This document shows, piece by piece, positions 1 through 5,398 of a DNA stretch of 5,398 bases. Source of the stretch: an uncultured bacterium (GTDB lineage: Bacteria; Pseudomonadota; Alphaproteobacteria; CAISDR01); the NCBI GenBank assembly GCA_903884125.1, contig CAISDR010000493.1, forward strand, positions 1 through 5,398. The letters run 5' to 3'. How positions within the stretch are numbered: position 1 is the stretch's first letter; every line of letters starts with the position of its first letter. The notes beneath the pieces are model-generated. The model was given only the letters and a program-made list of their open reading frames with translations. It had not been told where the DNA came from and searched no databases. Position numbers and translations under genes: made by a program.

Positions 1-873
1 CAGGACAATATCCGGCCTGATTTTATCAATTTCCCGATCAAGTATCGAAAGGCCCTGATCCAGATGATCGCGCGTGCGCGAAAGATTCGGATCAAAAAGA
101 ATCCGCTCGGATGCCAGCGAACGCCGAACTTCAAATCCATTGGCGCGGGCCGAGAATTCATAGGTATCTGCAATATCATTGCGAATATTCGCCTGGGCCG
201 CATTTATGAATTCATTTTGAACCAGCAGGATTTTCTTACCTACGCCGCTGGCATCAGGCGGTATCGGCGGGATCATCGGCGGCATCACAAAATCACCGCG
301 CGCAAATGCCTGCTGATGAAAATCCAGACAGGTCGCAATCACATTTTCGATGCGCGGATCCAATTGCGACTGAAACGTACCAAACAGGGGACAGGGTTTC
401 ATGATTTCGGCAATGCGCGGCTGATCTTCGCCGGATGCATTCAACATCAGCGTGAATATGTCGGCACGCCATGGACCTTTGTGATCATATCCAGCCTGCA
501 AGGCCCTTAGCATCGCCATCTGCGCTTCAGACTTCCGACCCTGATCCCAAAGGCAAGTACACAGGTAAAACCATGCTTCGCCAGATTCCGGGTCAAGGTG
601 GATCGCCTGCTGGCACGCATCGACAACATCCGCAGCATTGCCGACGGCGGTGTGAATCTGCGCCAGCGCGATATGACCAGCGACGGCATCCATCGGTGCC
701 AGCGCGAGCCGGGCGATATCCACCGCCAGTTCCCACGATGAACCTGCAAATGCCAGTTCAAGCAATTGACGTGCATCATCGATCTGCGGCTGGTCCATCA
801 GCCGCGCAATCAATTGAATCGCCCTGCCCCGCTGGTCCGGGGCAAAGCGCACCATCCAGTCACGATCAATCAT
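1..873 (-). CDS. TPR protein with unrecognised C-terminal domain (3' end cut by window)
   Basis: The frame is open for 291 codons from ATG at 873 and runs off the left edge, so the C-terminus is missing. An in-frame TGA (the stop of the preceding gene) lies 15 codons upstream. The best Shine-Dalgarno-like run, GGAAGG at 894-889, is 15 nt from the ATG, which is long, so the exact start is only moderately certain. Residues about 65-132 form two tetratricopeptide repeats, seen in the spacing of GHIALAQIHTAVGN, AIHLDPESGEAWFYL and WDQGRKSEA. A helical stretch follows, then a proline-rich linker (about 197-207, MPPMIPPIPPD). A new domain then starts with a beta strand, KKILLVQNEF (213-222), and the visible part ends in IDKIRPDIVL. 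This strand-helix-strand pattern suggests a Rossmann-like or GT-B-like fold, perhaps a glycosyltransferase, but that is inference. No signal peptide or membrane segment is visible. It is probably co-transcribed with the DJ-1-type gene 45 bp upstream. No function is assigned. Confidence 0.8.
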   Translation of the reverse strand, partial: MIDRDWMVRFAPDQRGRAIQLIARLMDQPQIDDARQLLELAFAGSSWELAVDIARLALAPMDAVAGHIALAQIHTAVGNAADVVDACQQAIHLDPESGEAWFYLCTCLWDQGRKSEAQMAMLRALQAGYDHKGPWRADIFTLMLNASGEDQPRIAEIMKPCPLFGTFQSQLDPRIENVIATCLDFHQQAFARGDFVMPPMIPPIPPDASGVGKKILLVQNEFINAAQANIRNDIADTYEFSARANGFEVRRSLASERILFDPNLSRTRDHLDQGLSILDREIDKIRPDIVL

Positions 874-918
874 CTGCCGGCGATCATTCCTTCCGCAATC
901 TCCTCCCACACTAAACCA

Positions 919-1560
919 TCAGCCCAGGGGAGCAATGGGAACATCGGCATAGGGCGGACAGGGATCATATTCCATGGCATGCTGAACCTGACGGGCAAAG
1001 GTCGGATCAAACCACTGGCCAAGTAGCCAGAGCGCCATGTCGATTCCCGCAGAAACACCCGCAGATGTCACAATATGCCCATCCTGCACATACCGCACAT
1101 CTGACAGGACCTCTGCCGCTTCGTTGCGGGCACGCAATTGCTCGACAAACGCCCAATGGGTCGTGATCTTTTTACCCTTTGCCGGTCCTGCGGCCGCAAG
1201 CAAAAGTGAGCCGGTGCATACGCTGGTGACATAGGTGCATGATTTTGCCGCCTCAGCGATGAAGTTCAGCATGGCCGGATTTTTTGCCTGCGCGCGTGTT
1301 CCCTGTCCGCCGGGAACCAGCATCACATCCAGCACGCCCGCGCTGGCAAAGGAATGGTCGCATTCAACCCGCATCCCCTTGGCACAGGTCACCTTCGCAC
1401 CTGTCTCGGAAATGAGAACTGCTTCGACACATCCAGGGCGCAATTCTGATGCCATGGTGAAAACCTCCCAGGGTCCTGCGAAATCCAGTTCCTCGACAAA
1501 ATCAAAAAGCACCAGCCCAATTCTGATTCCGGATTTTTTCATAGACAGAGTCTGCGTCAT
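919..1560 (-). CDS. DJ-1/PfpI-family enzyme, isonitrile hydratase-like
   Basis: A 213-aa single-domain cytosolic protein of the DJ-1/PfpI (class I glutamine amidotransferase-like) superfamily. Visible marks are LDFAGPWEVF (25-34, with Asp26), VPGGQG (82-87), the nucleophile elbow TSVCTGS with Cys115 and Thr116 (112-118), TTHW (133-136), VTSAGVSAGIDMAL (164-177) and EYDPCPPY near the C-terminus. The closest family I recognise is isonitrile (cyclohexyl-isocyanide) hydratase, which adds water to an isonitrile to give an N-formamide. In that enzyme an Asp near the N-terminus and the adjacent Cys-Thr pair are the key residues, and all three have counterparts here. Many relatives have no known substrate, so the reaction is inferred. 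The ATG at 1560 is preceded by GAGGT at a 6-nt spacing, and it overlaps the stop of the upstream GlxA-type regulator by 4 nt. Met7 is a weaker alternative start. Length is close to that usual for the family. Confidence 0.9.
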   Translation of the reverse strand: MTQTLSMKKSGIRIGLVLFDFVEELDFAGPWEVFTMASELRPGCVEAVLISETGAKVTCAKGMRVECDHSFASAGVLDVMLVPGGQGTRAQAKNPAMLNFIAEAAKSCTYVTSVCTGSLLLAAAGPAKGKKITTHWAFVEQLRARNEAAEVLSDVRYVQDGHIVTSAGVSAGIDMALWLLGQWFDPTFARQVQHAMEYDPCPPYADVPIAPLG

Positions 1561-2543
1561 TGTATGACCTCGCTTGACGGGGGTAGAGGATATGAAAATC
1601 GGGCGCGATAGGCGCGCGGGGTTGATCCAAGTCTGCGGGTCAACGCGCGACGCAGCCGTTCAGCAGAGGAAAATCCCGTTTTCCGGGCGATCAGTTCTAT
1701 CGACAGATCGCTGGATTCCAGAAGCCCGCGCGCCTTGTCCAGTCGCGCAGCCTCGACAAAGGTCGCTGGTGGCACGCCGATCTCGTCACTGAACCGGCGT
1801 TGGAAGTGGCGCGGACTCATGTGAACCTGTCTGGCCAGATCAGGTACGGTCAGCGGCTTGTCCAGATTATCAAGCAGCCAGCCAACCAGCCGTGCCATCG
1901 GCCCCTCGCCCGCCATCTGTCCGCGCAATTGTGCGGAAAACTGGGACTGGCCACCGGGCCTGCGCAGATACATGACAAAATAGCGCGCAACCTGCATGGC
2001 CATGTCAAAGCCTGCATCCTCCTCGATCAGCGACAGCGCCAGGTCCAGTCCGGCAGTCACGCCGGCCGAAGTGATGGTGTTACCATCGCGGCAATAAATG
2101 GCATCCTCCTGCACCCGGACTTTGGGGTATTGTGCCCGCAATTGACCGGCGCGTGCCCAGTGGGTTGTTGCGGTCTTGCCATCCAGAAGTCCGGCCTCGG
2201 CCAGTGGGAACGCGCCCGAACAGACGGACCCGATCCGCCGCACCTTTGGCGCCAGCCGTTGAAGCGTCGCAATCAGTAAAGGATCTTTGGCAATGGCCCG
2301 CGCGCCGTTGCCACCGGCAACCAGCAATGTGTCAATATTGGCATCCAGATCAGCCCAGCCCAGGCTGGCAAATACCTGCAGTCCAGACGAGCCGGTAACA
2401 GCCCCGGCTTCGGGCCCGGCCATTGCCAGCGAATATACCGGCTGCCCCAGGGTATCCCGGGCTGCCGCCATAACCTCCATCGGGCCGCTGGCGTCCAGCA
2501 ACTGGACATTGGGGTAAATGATCATCACCACATATTTTGTCAT
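1557..2543 (-). CDS. GlxA-type transcriptional regulator (DJ-1/PfpI domain + AraC HTH)
   Basis: A 328-aa two-domain regulator. Residues about 3-190 form a DJ-1/PfpI-like domain with LLDASGPMEV (15-24), VAGGNG (75-80), GSVCSGA with Cys108 in the nucleophile position (105-111), TTHW (126-129) and ITSAGVTAGLDLAL (157-170). Residues about 215-316 form the AraC-type DNA-binding domain, with two helix-turn-helix units, one around LTVPDLARQVHMSPRHFQRR (231-250) and one around LSIELIARKTGFSS (280-293), ending in the usual LGSTPRAYRARF. Proteins of this build (GlxA, CdhR, ArgR of Pseudomonas, FtrA) are mostly activators of small-molecule catabolism; the N-terminal domain is thought to sense the ligand. 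Length matches the family. MTKYVVMIIYP fits the family N-terminus and supports ATG 2543, although no clear Shine-Dalgarno sequence precedes it. The stop overlaps the start of the next gene, a stand-alone paralogue of its sensor domain, so that gene is a likely target or partner. The ligand is unknown. Confidence 0.93.
   Translation of the reverse strand: MTKYVVMIIYPNVQLLDASGPMEVMAAARDTLGQPVYSLAMAGPEAGAVTGSSGLQVFASLGWADLDANIDTLLVAGGNGARAIAKDPLLIATLQRLAPKVRRIGSVCSGAFPLAEAGLLDGKTATTHWARAGQLRAQYPKVRVQEDAIYCRDGNTITSAGVTAGLDLALSLIEEDAGFDMAMQVARYFVMYLRRPGGQSQFSAQLRGQMAGEGPMARLVGWLLDNLDKPLTVPDLARQVHMSPRHFQRRFSDEIGVPPATFVEAARLDKARGLLESSDLSIELIARKTGFSSAERLRRALTRRLGSTPRAYRARFSYPLPPSSEVIQ
1558..1571 (-). 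promoter_or_regulatory. Ribosome binding site and ATGA start/stop overlap
   Basis: On the minus strand GAGGT (1571-1567) lies 6 nt before ATG (1560-1558). The TGA stop of the regulator occupies 1559-1557, so start and stop share the ATGA sequence. The Shine-Dalgarno lies inside the last codons of the regulator. This arrangement is typical of translational coupling and fixes the start of the downstream DJ-1-type enzyme. Confidence 0.75.
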
Positions 2544-2596
2544 TGGCCCAGTGTGGCTGAGGGGATGTTCTGGCGCAATGACGCTGAACCGGCATT

Positions 2597-4144
2597 TTAT
2601 GCCAAATCTTTATAGCCAAGGGCGTTTAGAAACGGCGCCAACTGATCCATTACCGGTTCCAGATATTGGGCATAGTTGCGCCATCCGCCGACGGCATCGG
2701 TGGTGATCGGCTGTCGAACCCTGTGGCGGCTGGGGGTAGCAATGGCCCGGTTTATCGGCGCGATATGCCGGGCAAGCTGACACTCCAGGAACCGGCTGAG
2801 GTCAGCCAGACTCCGCTCCGGGTTTGTCACCAGTTCCTCGTACCGGATTAAAATCCGGTTCTGACCCAAAGCTGGCTCGAACCGCTGCCACAATCCCATC
2901 ACCCGGACATAAAACCGGGCGGCCTGCTCAAGGTCATGGAAATGCACCATGGCATCGTTCCATTCGAAATCCTGGGACCAGCAGGAGACCAGCACATCCC
3001 GGGGATCGCGCAGGGCCATAATGATACGCGCAGCCGGAAACATTGCGGCAATCTGGGGCAGATGGAGAATATTCAGCGGCAGTTTGTCGACAAACCTTTG
3101 ACCATGTGCCATGGGCGGGATCAGGCTACGATAGCGTTTGCCCATAACGGCGGCATCGGTATCTCCCATTTCCGCAATTACCCGCGCCAATGGCGACGTT
3201 TCATTTGACGTTACAAATAAGCCGCTTTTCAGCAGAAGCTGTTCGATCAGTGTCGTGCCCGATCGCGGAAACCCGACGATGAATGTCAGATCGTGCCCTT
3301 GATCATCGCGTACAGAATTTTGCCGCCATTGCGATCCGGCTTTAGTAAAATCAGCCTCAATCAGATCGATGCGAGCCATCAGCCGACCGGGGCTTGAGGC
3401 CCTGGAAATGGGACTTCGGCGCGCGTGGTCATGCGCCCTAATCAGTGCGCGGGCCGCATCGGCGAAATCGCCGCGCTTGTCGTTCATCTGGGCGATGGCA
3501 AACCACAGGCCTGCGGCAATATCCGGCGGTTGAAAACGGTCTGCCAGACGAACCAGTGTACCGGCACAATGGTCAAGCTGTGCGCCATCACAAAGGCGGG
3601 CCTGAATGATTGCCGCCTGTGCATTATCAGGGTCAGCGTTCATGGCGCGGATCGCCCAGATACTGGCGGAATCCATGAAACCATGCACCATCAGAACCAG
3701 CGCCAGATTGGCGGCTATCGCCGGTATTTCCGGGGCCAGTACAGCAGCACTGCCAAAAGCATCAATGGCTCCGGCAATCGCACCTTCTGCCTGTAACAGG
3801 CCCCCCAGATTGTTCCATGCGCCCAAATGCCCGGGCTGGATGCGGATGGCCGTGCGCCATGCAGCCTTTGCGCCGGTCAGATCACCGCTGGCGGCCCTGG
3901 CCGAACCCAGCGTAAACCACGCATCGCCATCGGGGGCAAATTGTACCCATCGGCTTAGGGGCGGAATGGCTTCATGTGGCCTGCCTGTTTCAACCAGCAG
4001 GACCCCAAGGCCGGACAAGGCAGACATCACATGCCGGTCGCGGCCAAGCACGTCGCGATAACCAGCCTCGGCAAGGTCAAAGGCGCCTGCACGGTGGGCG
4101 GCCTGTGCCGCAGCAAGCGGGGTCGGTGTCAGTCGGCGCAACAT
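2597..4144 (-). CDS. Tetratricopeptide-repeat sulfotransferase
   Basis: A 515-aa protein with two halves. Residues about 10-175 are around five TPR units, clearest at DAWFTLGSARAASGDLTGAK (74-93) and GAWNNLGGLL (108-117), with another TPR-like helix pair near 210-240. Residues about 285-512 are a PAPS-dependent sulfotransferase domain. The 5'-phosphosulfate loop is FIVGFPRSGTT (288-298), and the 3'-phosphate-binding strand and helix is ALRDPRDVLVS (377-387, with Arg379 and Ser387). FVDKLPLN (351-358) and the C-terminal QPITTDAVGGWRNY (478-491) are typical of this group. The NETS motif (314-317) aligns by eye with the EETR motif of tyrosylprotein sulfotransferases, making Glu315 a candidate catalytic base. 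The protein should transfer sulfate from PAPS to a protein or glycan; the TPRs probably bind the acceptor. There is no signal peptide, so a cytoplasmic site is likely. ATG 4144 is chosen because an in-frame TGA lies directly upstream and the first TPR starts near residue 10. No good Shine-Dalgarno is seen. Confidence 0.92.
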   Translation of the reverse strand: MLRRLTPTPLAAAQAAHRAGAFDLAEAGYRDVLGRDRHVMSALSGLGVLLVETGRPHEAIPPLSRWVQFAPDGDAWFTLGSARAASGDLTGAKAAWRTAIRIQPGHLGAWNNLGGLLQAEGAIAGAIDAFGSAAVLAPEIPAIAANLALVLMVHGFMDSASIWAIRAMNADPDNAQAAIIQARLCDGAQLDHCAGTLVRLADRFQPPDIAAGLWFAIAQMNDKRGDFADAARALIRAHDHARRSPISRASSPGRLMARIDLIEADFTKAGSQWRQNSVRDDQGHDLTFIVGFPRSGTTLIEQLLLKSGLFVTSNETSPLARVIAEMGDTDAAVMGKRYRSLIPPMAHGQRFVDKLPLNILHLPQIAAMFPAARIIMALRDPRDVLVSCWSQDFEWNDAMVHFHDLEQAARFYVRVMGLWQRFEPALGQNRILIRYEELVTNPERSLADLSRFLECQLARHIAPINRAIATPSRHRVRQPITTDAVGGWRNYAQYLEPVMDQLAPFLNALGYKDLA

Positions 4145-4163
4145 TCAGCCATCATAGACCCAC

Positions 4164-4198
4164 AAAAGAAAAAGGGCGCCCCACAAGGCACCCTTTTT
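4164..4198 (-). terminator. Rho-independent terminator of rpsD
   Basis: Read on the minus strand this is AAAAAGGGTGCC, a TTGTGG loop, then GGCGCCCTTTTT followed by CTTTT. It forms a 12-bp stem with one G-U pair (seven G/C-rich pairs plus five A-U pairs) and a U-tract. It starts 28 bp after the rpsD stop. On the plus strand the same hairpin has one A-C mismatch but is also followed by a T-run, so it could act weakly in the other direction. Only about 20 nt separate it from the next start codon. Confidence 0.9.
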
Positions 4199-4226
4199 CA
4201 AAATATACAGGTCAGGACCGGATCGC

Positions 4227-4844
4227 TTAACGCGAATAGAATTCCACGACCAGATTGGGTTCCATCTGAACCGGATAAGGCACATCCGACAGCTTGGGCA
4301 CACGGATATAGGTTGCCTTGAAATGCTTTGTGTCGACTTCCAGGTAATCCGGAATATCGCGCTCGCGACTGTTGGCTGCACCCAGAACGACCACGTTTTC
4401 GTGCATCTTGGGGGCGATTTCAATGGTATCGCCTTCGCTGACGCGGGCGGATGCAATCGTCAGACGCTTTCCATTTACCTTGACCAGACCATGATTGACC
4501 AGCTGACGGGCTGCGAACACGGTCGGCGCAAACTTGGCCCGATAGACCACGGCGTCCAGACGACGCTCCAGCAGGCCGATCAGGTTTTCGCCCTTGTCGC
4601 CGCGCGTTGCCACAGCCAGCTTGTAGATATTGCGGAACTGACGCTCCGTGATGTTGCCGTAATAGCCCTTTAGCTTCTGCTTGGCCATCAGCTGGGTACC
4701 AAAGTCAGACAACTTCGTCTTGCGGCGCTGACCATGCTGGCCGGGCCCGTATTCACGCTTGTTAAGCGGACTCTTCGGGCGGCCCCACAGGTTTTCCCCG
4801 AGACGGCGGTCTATCTTGTGTTTTGCGTCAATTCGCTTCGACAT
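4227..4844 (-). CDS. rpsD: 30S ribosomal protein S4
   Basis: A 205-aa protein, the normal bacterial S4 length (E. coli 206 aa). S4 binds the 5' domain of 16S rRNA early in 30S assembly and helps maintain decoding fidelity. The N-terminal S4 domain (about 1-94) contains RRLGENLWGRPKSPLNKREY and GPGQHGQRR. The S4 RNA-binding fold (about 94-155) contains RRLDAVVYRAKFAPT, ARQLVNHGLVKVNGKR and the SEGDTIEI strand. The C-terminus, VPKLSDVPYPVQMEPNLVVEFYSR-like, is intact. The four zinc-binding cysteines of C+ type S4 are absent, so this is a C- form. ATG 4844 begins with the family N-terminus MSKRIDAKHKIDRRLG. A TTG eight codons upstream (4868) is also in frame but would add residues foreign to S4. 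The Shine-Dalgarno is poor (only GGA, 7 nt from the ATG). It has its own promoter and terminator, so it is a monocistronic unit. I infer autoregulation through the long leader. Confidence 0.98.
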   Translation of the reverse strand: MSKRIDAKHKIDRRLGENLWGRPKSPLNKREYGPGQHGQRRKTKLSDFGTQLMAKQKLKGYYGNITERQFRNIYKLAVATRGDKGENLIGLLERRLDAVVYRAKFAPTVFAARQLVNHGLVKVNGKRLTIASARVSEGDTIEIAPKMHENVVVLGAANSRERDIPDYLEVDTKHFKATYIRVPKLSDVPYPVQMEPNLVVEFYSR

Positions 4845-4981
4845 GAGGTGATCCGGATATGGCGACAACAGGCAGAAAATTGCCCCCGACCCAAATACCT
4901 TTCACAAAACGGCAACCCGCCAGCAAAGGACAAAGACCAGAGACAACAACGAACACGGGACCCATGGGGGCCCCGCGGAAG
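4845..4981 (-). promoter_or_regulatory. Candidate structured 5' leader of rpsD
   Basis: If transcription starts about 7 nt after the -10 box, the rpsD leader is about 137 nt long. Near its 5' end, positions 4977-4954 form a 10-bp hairpin: CGCGGGGCCC, loop CCAT, GGGTCCCGTG, with two G-U pairs and otherwise all G-C. The rest is T-rich and poor in purines. S4 represses its own mRNA through a leader structure in E. coli (alpha operon) and Bacillus (rpsD), so this leader is a reasonable candidate for an S4-binding control site. That role is inference; I cannot match it to a known motif. Confidence 0.5.
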
Positions 4982-4987
4982 TCGCGC

Positions 4988-5015
4988 ACTATACGAACGC
5001 TGCGCGGCTTGTCAA
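4988..5015 (-). promoter_or_regulatory. Sigma70-like promoter of rpsD
   Basis: On the minus strand a perfect -35 box TTGACA (5015-5010) is followed by a 16-nt spacer and the -10 box TATAGT (4993-4988), which matches the consensus at five of six bases. Transcription should start near 4981. The downstream sequence GCGCGACTTCC is GC-rich, the kind of discriminator seen at growth-controlled ribosomal promoters. It lies in the gap between the hydrolase stop and rpsD, oriented toward rpsD. Confidence 0.85.
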
Positions 5016-5054
5016 CCGAAAGGCGGCCAGAACCGGTCCGAAAACCGCTGAAAA

Positions 5055-5398
5055 TCACCCCCGGCGCAGGAAGTCGCCGATCTCGGTCACGATCCTTTCC
5101 GGGCATTCCAGAGTCACAAAATGGCCTGCATCGGGCAGTTTGACCAGTTTGACGCCGGGAACAAAGGCATCAAGTCCCTCGATACATCCCGGCAACAGGG
5201 CCTGATCCTGAAGCCCCCAGATAACCAGCGTGGGGACGTGAACGATCAGGTCCTGTGGATCATAGGGCGCACTTGATTCGCCTGAACCGGGTCCGGCAGC
5301 CTCTGCCGGGGTGGCAATTCTCATGGCACGATACCAGTTCAGCATCCCGGTCAACGCGCCCGGCCTGCTCCAGGCAGCGCGGTAATCTGCCATGGCGC
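5055..5398 (-). CDS. Alpha/beta-hydrolase, epoxide hydrolase/dehalogenase-like (5' part outside window)
   Basis: Only the C-terminal part, about 114 codons, is in the window; the frame stays open to the right edge and ends at TGA 5057-5055. The fragment starts with cap-domain sequence AMADYRAAWSRPGALTGMLN, followed by WYRA, as in soluble epoxide hydrolases and related alpha/beta-hydrolases. The core strand is PTLVIWGLQDQALL, whose Asp (codon 5207-5205) is the likely acid of the catalytic triad. LPDAGHFVTLECPERI carries the catalytic His (codon 5123-5121). The nucleophile and oxyanion region lies outside the window, so epoxide hydrolase, haloalkane dehalogenase and esterase cannot be told apart; the WYRA cap motif favours the first. 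No convincing terminator follows the stop, so some read-through into the rpsD promoter region is possible. No functional link with rpsD is suggested. Confidence 0.9.
   Translation of the reverse strand, partial: AMADYRAAWSRPGALTGMLNWYRAMRIATPAEAAGPGSGESSAPYDPQDLIVHVPTLVIWGLQDQALLPGCIEGLDAFVPGVKLVKLPDAGHFVTLECPERIVTEIGDFLRRG

Noticed and set aside
1235..1567. Plus-strand open frames opposite the DJ-1-type genes, such as 1235-1567 and 1800-2279
   Set aside because: They lie fully antisense to strongly conserved minus-strand genes, have no recognisable family features and follow from the GC-rich codon pattern of the real genes.
2591..2603. Perfect small hairpin GGCAT-AAA-ATGCC at the stop codon of the sulfotransferase gene as a terminator
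   Set aside because: The stem is only 5 bp, includes the TAA stop in its loop region and has no T-run after it on the minus strand.
2609..2614. TATAAA on the minus strand as a -10 box for the GlxA-type regulator
   Set aside because: It is formed by the last codons of the sulfotransferase gene, and no -35-like hexamer lies at the right distance.
4145..4456. Minus-strand open frame of 103 codons overlapping the end of rpsD
   Set aside because: It is out of frame with the conserved rpsD sequence, runs through the terminator and shows no family signature.
4845..4868. Eight-codon N-terminal extension of S4 from a TTG
   Set aside because: The extra residues do not occur in S4 proteins, and the family N-terminus begins exactly at ATG 4844.
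5016..5054. Inverted GCGG...CCGC and ACCGGT palindromes after the hydrolase stop as a terminator
   Set aside because: The 4-bp outer stem has a long loop and no U-tract follows; it sits directly before the rpsD -35 box.
1..5398. Mobile element, CRISPR array, tRNA or rRNA, or defence system
   Set aside because: No inverted terminal repeats, repeat-spacer pattern, transposase, integrase or RNA gene motif was seen on either strand.

Overview
The window looks like the chromosome of a Gram-negative alphaproteobacterium. The small-subunit protein S4 has the alphaproteobacterial form (205 aa, no N-terminal zinc cysteines, a GENLWGRPKSP-type N-terminus) and is a stand-alone gene rather than part of an alpha operon. 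Base composition is moderately GC-rich by eye. TPR-linked sulfotransferases are common in marine and Rhodospirillales-like alphaproteobacteria, so a marine lineage is plausible, but this cannot be proved from the sequence alone.

Every convincing gene is on the minus strand, so reading order runs from high to low coordinates. (1) At the right edge is the C-terminal part of an alpha/beta-hydrolase (5398-5055). (2) A 210-bp gap (5054-4845) holds a strong sigma70-like promoter, TTGACA-16-TATAGT, and a leader of about 137 nt with a 10-bp hairpin. (3) rpsD follows (4844-4227) and is closed by a textbook rho-independent terminator (4198-4164). (4) Only about 20 nt later begins a 515-aa TPR plus sulfotransferase protein (4144-2597). 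(5) After 53 bp comes a GlxA-type AraC-family regulator with a DJ-1/PfpI-like domain (2543-1557). (6) It overlaps by 4 nt (ATGA) a stand-alone DJ-1/PfpI enzyme of isonitrile-hydratase type (1560-919). (7) After 45 bp comes a TPR protein with an unrecognised C-terminal domain (873-1), cut by the left edge.

The four genes downstream of rpsD are co-oriented and tightly packed, so they may form one transcript. The most coherent unit is the coupled regulator/enzyme pair, two paralogous DJ-1-fold proteins of which one carries the DNA-binding domain; the enzyme's substrate, or a related molecule, may be what the regulator senses. The flanking TPR proteins look like surface or polymer modification genes, and their link to the pair is only positional.

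I see no mobile element, CRISPR array, tRNA or rRNA, and no evidence of a defence system. The points most worth checking are the rpsD leader, the coupled DJ-1 pair and the unknown domain of the left-edge TPR protein.
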